From positions 1 to 49,200 of the forward strand of contig JACDOK010000005.1 of NCBI GenBank assembly GCA_017656185.1: a stretch of DNA of 49,200 nt, given 5' to 3'. This document shows, in pieces, positions 35,435 through 43,455 of this stretch; position 1 is the stretch's first letter; the number at the start of each line of letters is the position of its first letter. The stretch is from Peptococcaceae bacterium. GTDB lineage: Bacteria; Bacillota; Desulfotomaculia; Desulfotomaculales; JACDOK01. The notes under the pieces are model-generated. The model was not told the DNA's origin. It saw nothing but the letters and a program-made list of their open reading frames with translations, and did no database searches. Both the position numbers and the translations under genes were made by a program.

Positions 35435-36052
35435 TTCCAGAATATTTAACCCTATGCCTATGATCAAAAGTCCGCCGGTGGCTGTCAGTTCGGCAATGAC
35501 CCAATCGCTGAGATAGGTGGAAGCGGCAGAGGCCGCCAGGGTGATAGCGCCCTGGTACAACAGCACGGGAACAGTCGAAAAGATAACGCCGATCCCCATT
35601 GTCGATGCAAAGATAACGGAGGCAATGCCGTCCAGCATTGATTTGGCAAAAAGGATTTTAGGCTGTCCCGTCAGGCCGTCTTCAATAGCTCCCATTACGG
35701 CCATTGCTCCCACGCAGTAAATCAGGCTGGCAATCACAAATGCCCCGGCCACCTTATTTTCCCCGCTGCCGTTTGATGTTTTTTGTTGTATCCATTGTCC
35801 TAAATTATCTAAACGCTCCTCGATACGGGTTAATTCGCCTATGACGCCTCCAATGGCCAGACTGGCAATAACGATAAGAGCGTTTTGGGTTTTAAAAGCC
35901 ATCTGCAGTCCCAACAGTATTACCGCCAGGCCCAAGCCCTGGGTAAGAGTTCCTTTGACATTAGCAGGAATGCCTTTTCTAAGAAATACTCCTACCAAAC
36001 TCCCGGCGGCGATCGCTGCCACGTTAACCAGTGTTCCCGTTCCTATCACCAA
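35351..36052 (-). CDS. DUF554 family membrane protein
   Basis: A 233-residue protein with about six hydrophobic segments, starting IGTGTLVNVAAIAAGSLVGVFL. The family is YdfK-like and of unknown function, possibly a transporter. Start TTG 36052 or GTG 36049, both behind AAGGAGCGGG. Its 3' end overlaps the methyltransferase gene on the other strand. Confidence 0.88.
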   Translation of the reverse strand: MVIGTGTLVNVAAIAAGSLVGVFLRKGIPANVKGTLTQGLGLAVILLGLQMAFKTQNALIVIASLAIGGVIGELTRIEERLDNLGQWIQQKTSNGSGENKVAGAFVIASLIYCVGAMAVMGAIEDGLTGQPKILFAKSMLDGIASVIFASTMGIGVIFSTVPVLLYQGAITLAASAASTYLSDWVIAELTATGGLLIIGIGLNILELAKIRVGNLLPAIFVAAGIVIVIERCF

Positions 36053-36141
36053 ACCCGCTCCTTGTCGTTTCTATGAGTCATGCAGTGAATATTACCGAAA
36101 AATTGGATAAACATTTGCAAAGTCCTTCCTTTTATTTTTTG

Positions 36142-36363
36142 TTATGGTGAGATTAATGCCTTTACAGCATGCATCACAATGTAAAGGCCTACGATGATGA
36201 CAACCCCGCTGACCAAGAGGTTAAAACAGCCAAAACGCTCGGGGCGAAAAGAGTCCAAGCGCCGTCTTGAGCCCATCCCCCGCTCGCGGACAAATCGCGC
36301 CGGGTAAAAAAGCTGCAGTCCACCTATGGTAATGCAAAAGAGGCCGAACAACAGTTCCAGCAT
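36142..36363 (-). CDS. Small two-segment membrane protein
   Basis: A 73-residue protein with hydrophobic segments near residues 2-16 and 49-66 and a basic loop (RFVRERGMGSRRRLDSFRPERFG) between. Function unknown; similar short proteins occur widely. ATG 36363 follows GGAGGGG. The longer frame from 36381 begins before that site. Confidence 0.7.
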   Translation of the reverse strand: MLELLFGLFCITIGGLQLFYPARFVRERGMGSRRRLDSFRPERFGCFNLLVSGVVIIVGLYIVMHAVKALISP

Positions 36364-36393
36364 TATGTCCCCTCCGAACATTTCCCATTATAC

Positions 36394-36428
36394 CACCTCA
36401 CACCTCACGTCTCACATTCTCCGCTATC
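36394..36428 (-). repeat. Heptanucleotide array, five units, minus orientation
   Basis: Units CACCTCA, CACCTCA, CGTCTCA, CATTCTC, CGCTATC; the reverse complements fit the GTRAGSA-like heptads elsewhere. It lies upstream of the minus-strand gene at 36363, unlike the plus-strand arrays that follow genes. Confidence 0.65.
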
Positions 36429-36434
36429 CATAGC

Positions 36435-36476
36435 ATGACATGCCAATTATGTCATATTACATGACTAATGTCATGT
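36435..36476. promoter_or_regulatory. Two tandem palindromes, operator-like
   Basis: ATGACAT-N7-ATGTCAT at 36435-36455 and ACATGAC-TAAT-GTCATGT at 36459-36476. Both use the same half-site (ATGAC/GTCAT), with centres about 23 bases apart, near two DNA turns. They lie between the divergent small membrane protein and the surface locus. This pattern suits a dimeric regulator binding twice, possibly the NarL-type regulator at 40738; that link is inference. Confidence 0.6.
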
Positions 36477-36547
36477 TTTGTAAGAATACATGCCCCGCTG
36501 TGTGATATATTGGCAGGTACTCTAAAAATAGGAACGTGGGTGGTTAG

Positions 36548-36765
36548 CCGTAAATAAAGTTTTTTGCAACCATATAAAAATGGAAATGAAGTCGAAGAGA
36601 GTCGGTAAATTTTGGTACCCATCGACACTGTTTACGGGACAAGCGAATAATCTCTCTAGTATACTTGGATATCGGAAAGAAGCAACGAAGCGCGGCTGAG
36701 CTTTGGGCACCGGAGGTCGCGTGGAGTGAGTGGTGCAACCGGCCTTCTAAGAAGGCCGGTTTTTT
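36548..36765 (+). ncRNA. Candidate structured leader RNA with terminator
   Basis: CCGTAAA at 36548-36554 can pair with TTTACGG at 36631-36637, enclosing two hairpins: CCAT/ATGG at 36570-36583 and GTCGA/TCGAC at 36591-36626. A further 100 bases with many GC-rich complementary stretches end in a strong terminator at 36738-36765. This is the layout of a regulatory leader, but I could not match it to the core of any riboswitch or T-box I know. It precedes the truncated signal peptidase and the surface operon. Confidence 0.4.
36738..36765 (+). terminator. Terminator or attenuator before the surface locus
   Basis: A perfect ten-base stem ACCGGCCTTC / GAAGGCCGGT with loop TAA and six T residues. 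No gene lies between it and the preceding spacer start, so it probably acts on a leader transcript. Confidence 0.85.
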
Positions 36766-36802
36766 CACTTTCAGAGCTATGGTTTGCAGGAAGGGGTGCA
36801 TA

Positions 36803-37039
36803 GTGCCGCTGCTGCGCAAGGTCATTTCGGCGTTTTTGATTGGGATCTCTGTGCTGATGTTTATGGTGGCCTCGTATCTAGTTGTGGTTCGCCTGGCGGG
36901 TGAAACCCAGCCGGCTGTTTTTGGCTGGCGTATGTTTGTGGTTGCTACCTCTCTAACATGCGGAGTTTTTCAAAAAAATTCAGAGGGGGTTAGTGGATGT
37001 TTAAGGACAGGGAAAAAGGATGACTGCGGATTGCGTTAG
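36803..37039 (+). pseudogene. Truncated SipW-like signal peptidase remnant
   Basis: From GTG 36803 (site AGGAAGGGG) the product starts PLLRKVISAFLIGISVLMF with one membrane segment and continues AGETQPAVFGWRMFVVAT, which matches the start of SipW-type peptidases up to just before the catalytic SGSMEP motif. It then breaks off into unrelated residues (SLTCGVFQKNSEG) and stops at 37039. The catalytic Ser and His regions are missing, so a deletion seems to have removed most of the gene and joined it to the leader of the next one. An intact relative is at 41424. Confidence 0.7.
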
Positions 37040-37107
37040 CTTTCGCGATCCTGGCAGTCATCGCCGTCGGGACTCTGTTTGGGGTATGGAGCTATACGTC
37101 TGCTCAA
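36997..37107 (+). other. Leader of the 37108 gene interrupted by TGA
   Basis: ATG 36997, with AGGGGG upstream, opens FKDREKG and hits TGA at 37021-37023. In the same frame the reading continues LRIALAFAILAVIAVGTLFG and SYTSAQVENEA, a convincing signal peptide that runs into the coding region at 37108. One base change (for example CGA or TGG to TGA) explains it. A sequencing error is possible. Confidence 0.7.
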
Positions 37108-37833
37108 GTGGAGAACGAGGCTGAGCTCAAAATAGTTCCGTCTGAGGATGTCCTGATTGCGGTAGATTTACGTGATGACCTGCCTATTGAAATAGAACAG
37201 GGTTCTTCGGCTCAGGTTGGCACGATTACCAACAATATGTCTGAAACTATTAATGTGACAGTCAGCGGGGGGTTTGATTATGAAGGTATCCTATCATCGG
37301 GAGAGTCAACCGATCTTTTTAAAGAAATTTCCCTTTCTGAACCAACCGGCTCAAGATCCTATACAGGGCTAGTAATGGCCACTTGGGATGGCGGCAGTGC
37401 CGAAATCAACTTTGACGTTACAATTAATGTCACACCTGCACCAAAAACTACAGATATCAATGTTAATGCACTTGCAGTCCCAAGTAGCAGCACGCCTGGC
37501 AAGAACACTACCGATAAGGACGCTACAGGCGCAAACACGACCGGCGAGGGAGCTTCTGCCGGCAGCAATGCCAACACTGGTACTACCTCAGGTTCGGATA
37601 CCAGCAGCGACACCGGTACTGGTATCGGTACCGGCACTGACACCGGTACTGACAGTACCGGTAATGACACTAACACCGGTGCTACAGGCGGCAGTTCAAC
37701 CGGCGGAGGCGATAGCGCTGGGACAGCCAGTGGCAGTGGTGGTAATATGACCAGCAGCAACGACGGCGGTACCTCTTCGGCGGGAAATGATTCTGGAGCG
37801 ACGTCTTCCGGAGCGGAAACAAATAACCAATAG
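37108..37833 (+). CDS. Ser/Thr/Gly-rich surface protein (leader interrupted)
   Basis: The intact reading frame gives 241 residues: an N-terminal beta-sandwich-like domain (about 1-110, with repeated hydrophobic strands such as SAEINFDVTINVTP) and a low-complexity tail of some 115 residues rich in Gly, Ser, Thr, Asn and Asp. Such tails act as flexible cell-wall spanning stalks, but no LPXTG or SLH anchor is seen. The signal peptide is encoded upstream from 36997 behind an in-frame TGA; the GTG at 37108 has no ribosome site, so as it stands the protein may not be made or exported. Twelve bases separate it from the next gene. Confidence 0.65.
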   Translation: MENEAELKIVPSEDVLIAVDLRDDLPIEIEQGSSAQVGTITNNMSETINVTVSGGFDYEGILSSGESTDLFKEISLSEPTGSRSYTGLVMATWDGGSAEINFDVTINVTPAPKTTDINVNALAVPSSSTPGKNTTDKDATGANTTGEGASAGSNANTGTTSGSDTSSDTGTGIGTGTDTGTDSTGNDTNTGATGGSSTGGGDSAGTASGSGGNMTSSNDGGTSSAGNDSGATSSGAETNNQ

Positions 37834-37845
37834 GAGGCGCTGGTA

Positions 37846-39069
37846 ATGAGTAAAGCACCAGGTAAACATAAATCGAACATCTTGAGCAAGCCTTATCTTC
37901 CTATCGCCGTTACCATCCTGGCTTTATTGTTCATTGTCCTTACGTGGCATGCTTTTGCCACCCCGGTAGAGGTAAAAGAAGAAGTAACCACCCATACCCT
38001 TAAGCAGAACGTAACCTTTAATTATATGGTCACACCGAAACGGTCAACCCTTTACCCCGATCCGGTACCGTTCAATGACCAGAAGACCTACTTTACCCAG
38101 GTTACCGAGGGGTTAGAGGTGTCGGTGAAGGCCGACATTGCTTCCCAACCTCCCGTGCCGGTCGAAGGCACCTCCGAGGTACTTTTAAAGCTGCAGGCCG
38201 GGGAACTCTGGGAGCGGGAATACGTGTTGAGTCCGCAGCGGGAGTTTGAAGGCAACGGTACGCTTACCGTTGTGGACGATACCTTCGACGTGCCCCTGCA
38301 GAAAATTCTGGCGTTTACCAAGCAGGTGGAGGAAGAAACCAAAGTCTACCCCAGGGACGGTTACACCTTAAACATTACCCCGGTTGTCAAAGCCAAAGCT
38401 CTGGGGACCAGTGAGCCCTTGACCAATGAATTTACCCCGTCATTTTCCTTCAACCTTACCCAGCGCGAGCTGATCCCGCCGGAGGAATTGAAACAGGAGC
38501 AGAGTGCCGCCTTAACAGGCGTCAATGTCCTGCCCGGCATTATAAACGTCCTGGGGCTTGAGATGCCGGTTGTAACGGCAAGGTATGCCAGCAGTATACT
38601 GACCGTTTTTTATCTGATCCTCGCCGTCTGGCTCTTCAAATTGTACTTCAACAGCAGGCCCCGGTTATCGGATGTACAGGCCATCAACCGGCGCTACCGC
38701 GGGCGCATTGTCGCGGCCCGGAGCGGGATCATTGACCCGGATATGACGGTGATCCGCATGGCTACTTTCAAAGAACTCTTAAAGCTGGCGGACGAGAGAG
38801 ACAAGAGTATTATCTGCCTTAACGAGCAGGAAAACGGTAAGCCGGTTTGCCGTTACTGCGTTCCTGACGGTGAGACCCTTTACTGTTATATCGCGGCTGA
38901 TGAAACACCGGTGAAAAGGCCTCCGGCCCCTCGTTCCCTTAAGGAACGGGTTATTCCCAAGGAGGGAACCATTTCCTCGTTAGCACTGCTGCCATTGGCT
39001 GCAAAAAAAATATTGGTACCGAAGACATTACGGAGACGGCTCACTTTCCATGGTACCGGGTCCGGGTAG
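37846..39069 (+). CDS. DUF5305-type membrane protein
   Basis: A 407-residue protein with a membrane segment near residues 16-36, a long extracytoplasmic beta-rich domain (about 40-235), a second membrane segment (about 246-266, ASSILTVFYLILAVWLF) and a cytoplasmic tail of 140 residues with a Cys cluster (CRYCVPDGETLYCYI). This layout fits DUF5305 proteins, which accompany archaeal-type and SipW-type signal peptidases. It may be an accessory or scaffold for the secreted fibres. ATG follows AGGAGG. The stop overlaps the kinase start. Confidence 0.8.
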   Translation: MSKAPGKHKSNILSKPYLPIAVTILALLFIVLTWHAFATPVEVKEEVTTHTLKQNVTFNYMVTPKRSTLYPDPVPFNDQKTYFTQVTEGLEVSVKADIASQPPVPVEGTSEVLLKLQAGELWEREYVLSPQREFEGNGTLTVVDDTFDVPLQKILAFTKQVEEETKVYPRDGYTLNITPVVKAKALGTSEPLTNEFTPSFSFNLTQRELIPPEELKQEQSAALTGVNVLPGIINVLGLEMPVVTARYASSILTVFYLILAVWLFKLYFNSRPRLSDVQAINRRYRGRIVAARSGIIDPDMTVIRMATFKELLKLADERDKSIICLNEQENGKPVCRYCVPDGETLYCYIAADETPVKRPPAPRSLKERVIPKEGTISSLALLPLAAKKILVPKTLRRRLTFHGTGSG

Positions 39070-40757
39070 TGCCGCAAGATGTCTTGCAGGGCCGCCGGGC
39101 CTTGGTGCTGTACCGGTATATTTCCTGGTTTTTAACATCGACTTTTTACCTTATTGCCGAACCGGATTCCCCGTTACTTTTTAAGGTAGGGGTAGTTGCT
39201 ACCCTGCTTGTGGCGGGCCGGATTGCCGTACACCTTTACGAACACAGCAGCGGAACGGCACTCAACACCCTGGGGCTGATCACTGTTGAAACCGCAGGCA
39301 TTGCCCTATTGCTGGTGCCCACTGGAGGCCTCGACAGCCCTTTCATGTGGTACGCCCTGAACCCCATCTTTATGGCGGCCACCATGTTGCCGGGTCCGTA
39401 CTGCTGGGGCGTCTTGACGGTCTTTTTGGCCGCGGCCTCAGCCGGTAGTGCCTACGTTTACGGGCAGGTGGTAGTAACTGCCTGGCGGGAAAATTCCTGG
39501 CTGCTGCTGGTATTCCTCTTGCTCACCGCGGCGGGTCAGGTTTTTACCCGGCTTGTCAGGCACCTGTCGCAGGCCTATGAGGACCTTGCCGGCGCTCACC
39601 GGTCAACGGAACGTTCGTTGGAACATATTGCGGCGTTATACCAGGCGCTGGAATCATTTTCGAGCAGGGATGACCCGCGCTGCCTGGCCGGATTGCTGGC
39701 ACATTATGCCAGGAAATTGACTGCTTCCCGCGCTGCTGTTTGTTATCTGACCCAGGACGACGGCAGTACCCAGTTAGAAGCGTCGGATCCCGATGGGTTC
39801 TTATCGGACATTGTTCAAAAACAAGATACGCTGGACAAGATATGGAAACAGGTGGAAGAAGGGAAAGAGAACGTATATTGTTTACTGCTTGATCAAAAAG
39901 AATTAACCGGTCAATTAGTTTATGTTCCGGTACAGTCGCCCAGTACGCGTTTTGGGTTTCTGGGGTATTTAACAACCCCATCGGATACTCCTCCCTTGGG
40001 GAATGGAAGGCGGGCATTGGTTTTTCTGGCCGAACTGGGGGCCATCGTGCTGGAGCGCCGCAAGGCCGAAGACCTGGCGGCGCGCCTGCTGGTTGCCGAA
40101 GAGCAGAACCGCATTGCGAACGAGATCCATGACGGGGTAGCGCAGCATCTTTTCAGTATTGTTTTTGCGCTGCACGCCCTGGCTCAGAAGGATGCCGGGC
40201 TGCAGGATGAAGAAGTGCAGCGGCAGCTAACTTTGGTAAAAAAGGCGGCTAACCAGGCTGCTCGTGAGCTGCGGGCCTCCATTTACCGCATCAGCCCGCG
40301 CCGGCGCGGCGAGCAGGTCTTTGTAGCAGGGGTTTCTTCATATCTGAAAGGTCTGGCACAGCTTAACGGCATTAAAGTTGATTTTCAGGTCGAAGGATCG
40401 GAAGAAGCGGTTAGCCCTGCTTTACGGAAGGCACTCTATCGCATCATCCGTGAGGCAACTTCCAATGCCATCCGGCACGGAAAGTGCAGCAGCATTAAGG
40501 TGGTCTTAAAAATGGCGCCGGGAAAAGTAATGTTAGAAGTAGTCGATGACGGGAACGGTTTCGACGTACAGCAAAAAGGAAGCGGCCTGGGACTGAGCAA
40601 CATGCGCAGCCTTATGGCCTCCTTCCGCGGCAGCTTTACCGTCACCAGCAAGCCTGGCAAGGGAGTCCGGGTTACCTGCATGGTACCCGCCGGTGACTGT
40701 CAATCTCCAGTAGACGCGAATACAGGGGGTGCTGAGATTGAAAGTTGTGGTCGTTGA
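39069..40757 (+). CDS. NarL-type sensor histidine kinase
   Basis: A 562-residue kinase with about five to six membrane segments in residues 10-150, a GAF-like middle (about 190-330) and the HisKA_3 phospho-acceptor His364 in NEIHDGVAQHLF, followed by an HATPase domain with N box EATSNAIRHG, DDGNGF and GLGLSNMRS. It lacks a clear extracellular sensor loop, so a membrane-borne or cytosolic GAF signal is likely. GTG 39069 overlaps the stop of the previous gene, and the 3' end overlaps the regulator, so three genes are coupled. Confidence 0.92.
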   Translation: MPQDVLQGRRALVLYRYISWFLTSTFYLIAEPDSPLLFKVGVVATLLVAGRIAVHLYEHSSGTALNTLGLITVETAGIALLLVPTGGLDSPFMWYALNPIFMAATMLPGPYCWGVLTVFLAAASAGSAYVYGQVVVTAWRENSWLLLVFLLLTAAGQVFTRLVRHLSQAYEDLAGAHRSTERSLEHIAALYQALESFSSRDDPRCLAGLLAHYARKLTASRAAVCYLTQDDGSTQLEASDPDGFLSDIVQKQDTLDKIWKQVEEGKENVYCLLLDQKELTGQLVYVPVQSPSTRFGFLGYLTTPSDTPPLGNGRRALVFLAELGAIVLERRKAEDLAARLLVAEEQNRIANEIHDGVAQHLFSIVFALHALAQKDAGLQDEEVQRQLTLVKKAANQAARELRASIYRISPRRRGEQVFVAGVSSYLKGLAQLNGIKVDFQVEGSEEAVSPALRKALYRIIREATSNAIRHGKCSSIKVVLKMAPGKVMLEVVDDGNGFDVQQKGSGLGLSNMRSLMASFRGSFTVTSKPGKGVRVTCMVPAGDCQSPVDANTGGAEIESCGR

Positions 40758-41385
40758 TGACCACCTGCTGGTTTGGGAAGGCATCAAGGCAGTCTTCGAA
40801 CCGGTAGAGGATTTCAAGCTGGCCGGTTGGGCCAGCAACGGGCATGAGGCGGAACAGCTCTTTGCTGCAGCACAGCCGGATATCGCCCTGGTAGATCTTC
40901 GCCTGCCGGGAGAATACGGCATTGAGATTATTAAAAAGGTGCGTTCCTTGGCACCGGGATGCCGGTTCGTGGTTCTGACAACTTATGGTGATGCGGAGGA
41001 TATCAAGCGGGCCTTGGATGCCGGCGTTGACGGCTACCTGCTCAAAGAAGCCCTGCCGGAAGAGATGACCACCGCCCTGCGCCTGGTGGGGCGCGGACGC
41101 CCCTATTTTGACCCTGCCGTAATGCAGTTCGTAATGCATCAACCGAGTGATGACAAAGATGGATTATCCGAATTGACGGAGCGGGAACGCGAAGTCCTCC
41201 GGGCCCTGGCCCGGGGGTTGAGCAACAAAGAGATTGCCGGGCTGCTCTGCGTGACGGAGCACACCGTTAAAAAGCACATCAGCAGCATCTTGGGCAAGCT
41301 TGAACTAAAAGACCGTACCCAGGCGGCTCTATACGCCGTGGCGCACGGGATAGGGCGCTCTGGGACCAGTTTAGCTACGTTCTAA
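40738..41385 (+). CDS. NarL/FixJ-family response regulator
   Basis: A 215-residue regulator with a receiver domain (acidic pair DD near residues 7-8, phospho-acceptor Asp53 in LVDLRLPG, Lys105-like K in LLKEA) and a C-terminal LuxR HTH (LTEREREVLRALARGLSNKEIAGLLCVTEHTVKKHISS). TTG 40738 is seven bases from AGGGGG; GTG 40729 is possible. It overlaps the kinase end and most likely controls this surface locus; the palindromes at 36435 are a candidate target. Confidence 0.92.
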   Translation: MKVVVVDDHLLVWEGIKAVFEPVEDFKLAGWASNGHEAEQLFAAAQPDIALVDLRLPGEYGIEIIKKVRSLAPGCRFVVLTTYGDAEDIKRALDAGVDGYLLKEALPEEMTTALRLVGRGRPYFDPAVMQFVMHQPSDDKDGLSELTEREREVLRALARGLSNKEIAGLLCVTEHTVKKHISSILGKLELKDRTQAALYAVAHGIGRSGTSLATF

Positions 41386-41423
41386 ATGTCCAACTCCAAA
41401 TTTCCAATGAAGGAGACGATACA

Positions 41424-42530
41424 TTGCCCAAAACACTGCGCGTGATCGGTAATGTTTTGCTGTATATCGTGGTCGGCCTGGTATTAGTGTCGGCGGTAGG
41501 CACCGTGATTTTAAAGCACCCCTTCTTACTGGCTCCCATCAGGTCCGACAGCATGTACCCCCTTTTTGAGCGGGGAGACGTGGTTTTCATCCGCTCTGCT
41601 GACGGTACTGATGCCGCCGTTGGAGATATCATTGTCTTTCATCCTGAAGGCGGCAGCTTGGCCGGGCAGGGTTTTGTAATGCACCGTATTGTAGGGGGTA
41701 CCGCCGCCGAGGGGTTTATCACCAAAGGTGACGCAAACGAGCGTACGGATCAGGAGGACGGCACTTCCCTTGTTAAGGCGGGTGCCATTTCCGCCCGGGC
41801 CATTACCATAGCAGGACGTCCACTGCGCATCAGGTTGCTGGGTTACCTATCTCTCTGGATGGAGCAGTTTCAGAAAAGTCCCTACGCCCTACCTGGATGT
41901 ATGGGAGCAGTGGCCCTGGTACTGATTATTACGGAACTTAAAGACCGGGGTAAGCAGAAACGGAAAAACCAATCCACCCCGGCCTATGTTGTCTATCCCG
42001 CCGCCGGGTTGGCCATCTGCCTGATGCTGGGCGCGGCACAAATAGCCGCCAGCTCCTTTCCCACCCTGCAGTACGAGGTGTCAGCCACCGGGCGCGGTGT
42101 GCTGATAGGCAGCGCGGTGGGGGTTTTGCAGCAGGGAGACGTTTTTACGCGTGACATATCTGAGATAGGCGGTAACGGTTTTCTCCCCATGGTTGCCTCG
42201 ATATCTACTCACGACTCTCAGCTAACTTTTAACAAGGACCTGGTGGTAACTAGGCCGGGAACGAAGGAGAAGATCTCCGTTACGGTACATGCCCGGCAGG
42301 TGGGCGAGTACCAAAGTAAAGTGTCCATAGGTATGTTTTTACCGACTTTGCCGCCGGTGCTGATCCACGAGCTGGCGCAAAAGAGCTACTGGCTGGCCCT
42401 GGGCGCGGTTTCCCTTGTCCCCGGCCTACCGCTGATATTGTGGCCTGTTGTTGCCCCCCGGTTGCGGCGTCTAATGGCCCGCGCCACCCGCAAGCGTATC
42501 GCCAAGGTAAGCCAAAGAATTATTCCGTAA
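41424..42530 (+). CDS. SipW-like (ER-type) signal peptidase with C-terminal extension
   Basis: A 368-residue S26B peptidase. Nucleophile Ser43 is in SDSMYP and the base is His87 in VMHRIVG, so this is a Ser-His enzyme, unlike LepB at 6396. SipW enzymes process TasA/CalY-type fibre proteins. The catalytic part ends near residue 150. It is followed by more membrane segments (about 157-173, 190-210 and 335-353) and an external beta-rich domain (about 212-325). That extension is absent from usual SipW proteins of about 190 residues. TTG 41424 follows AAGGAG. The stop lies in a heptad array. Confidence 0.87.
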   Translation: MPKTLRVIGNVLLYIVVGLVLVSAVGTVILKHPFLLAPIRSDSMYPLFERGDVVFIRSADGTDAAVGDIIVFHPEGGSLAGQGFVMHRIVGGTAAEGFITKGDANERTDQEDGTSLVKAGAISARAITIAGRPLRIRLLGYLSLWMEQFQKSPYALPGCMGAVALVLIITELKDRGKQKRKNQSTPAYVVYPAAGLAICLMLGAAQIAASSFPTLQYEVSATGRGVLIGSAVGVLQQGDVFTRDISEIGGNGFLPMVASISTHDSQLTFNKDLVVTRPGTKEKISVTVHARQVGEYQSKVSIGMFLPTLPPVLIHELAQKSYWLALGAVSLVPGLPLILWPVVAPRLRRLMARATRKRIAKVSQRIIP

Positions 42531-42575
42531 GGAGTAAGGCGTGAGACGTGAGGAGTGAGGATTAAATAGTAAACA
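42527..42575 (+). repeat. Heptanucleotide array after the SipW-like gene
   Basis: Units GTAAGGA, GTAAGGC, GTGAGAC, GTGAGGA, GTGAGGA, then weaker TTAAATA and GTAAACA. The TAA in the first unit is the stop codon of the SipW-like gene. Confidence 0.85.
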
Positions 42576-42628
42576 GTTTCCCATGCCGATTTCATCCGGT
42601 ACCACGAAGCATGAAAATAAACGTAAGC

Positions 42629-42681
42629 TCACCTACGGGGGTTCCCTTTGCGCTCACGTTCCGCGACTACCCAGCACTCAG
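42629..42681 (-). repeat. Composite intergenic repeat, copy 2 (inverted)
   Basis: Reverse complement of the block at 127-186, with the same order TGAGTGCTGGGTAG, CGGAACGTGAGCGC, GGGAACCCCCGT and about five differences. Confidence 0.8.
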
Positions 42682-42716
42682 GTAAGCTCAGAATACAAGC
42701 CCAGCTGAGTACTGGG
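42670..42716. repeat. Short palindromic element (about 47 bp)
   Basis: Begins CCCAGCACTCAGGTAAGC and ends CTGAGTACTGGG. Its left end is shared with the composite repeat at 42629. Confidence 0.75.
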
Positions 42717-42723
42717 CTCAAAT

Positions 42724-42821
42724 CCAGCACTCAGTGCTGGGTAATGAATAATTAGGCTACAAAAAACTCATTGGATAAAAGAATAGACTTTAAAAACTTC
42801 TTTTACTGGCTGAGTGCTGGG
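42724..42821. repeat. 98-bp palindromic-end element, copy C
   Basis: Left end CCAGCACTCAGTGCTGGG is itself a palindrome, and the right end GGCTGAGTGCTGGG restores the terminal repeat. Length matches copies A and B, but the AT-rich interior is different, suggesting a separate subfamily. Confidence 0.68.
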
Positions 42822-43455
42822 CTGATCTTCGCCCTTCGTCGTTCTTTTGAATAGGTTCCAAGATCGCGCTCCGGGAAGCCCCCGTGCACGCCTTAAAGTG
42901 TATATCTTTGGGGCATAAGTTTTCAGACACCGGTATTTTCGAGGTAGTAAACAGAGATATGAAAAAGGGACGGGCTACTTTTTTGCCGCAGCGACCAAGT
43001 AATTAAATCTAAATTTAACATCCGGACTTTTTATGATGCGATTAGCGTACGGTATCCCTCAAAAAGTTGCCGGTCCCCTTTTTCTTCGGGGAGACCTTCT
43101 GTGGTTTCCCGTTGGCCCTAAAGGAATACCCTAAATCCAATCTCCACTGTCCAATTTAGAGACCCTAGAGGAATGTTCCGAATTTCCCCCTATCGATACT
43201 ATCCTGTTCATCCCGTCCAATCAAAATGACCTGGTACCAAGGTCTACCCCGGGATGGGAAGTTTGATTACGCACTTTTCACTTCGAGCTACCATACTTAC
43301 TCACTTCACGTACCCCCTAAGACGGTACAATTGCGACCGGTAAAACTACTCTTTGGCGCGATGTATAAAACTACTGCCTTCTGTAAAATGAGCAACGGAT
43401 GCACTGATAAGTGCACTAAGAAAAAAATTTTAAAATTTTAAGGAGGTAGGTGGTT

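Larger units (their letters stand above)
42531..43455. other. 925-base repeat-laden spacer
   Basis: This contains the heptad array end, the inverted composite block at 42629, a short palindromic element at 42670, a 98-base element at 42724, a weak composite relative at 42864, a degenerate GGGGAGACC...CCCTAAAGGAATACC segment at 43086-43134 and the upstream region of the first TasA-like gene. A TGCACT-GATA-AGTGCA palindrome sits at 43399-43414. The open frame at 43226-43441 has no ribosome site and no likeness to a protein. Confidence 0.7.

Noticed and set aside
36700-36765. T-box antiterminator
   Set aside because: GAGTGGTGCAACCGG before the terminator vaguely recalls the T-box sequence, but the core AGGGTGGNACCGCG does not fit and the downstream genes are not amino-acid related.
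37021-37023. TGA as a selenocysteine codon
   Set aside because: It sits before a signal peptide, where selenocysteine would have no role, and no SECIS-like hairpin follows closely. A nonsense change is simpler.
37359-37889. Minus-strand open frame of 176 codons, Val/Pro/Ser-rich
   Set aside because: It is the shadow of the Ser/Thr/Gly-rich repeat tail on the plus strand, where biased codons remove stops from the other strand.
43226-43441. Open frame of 71 codons before the first TasA-like gene
   Set aside because: No ribosome site, no recognisable composition, and located among repeats.
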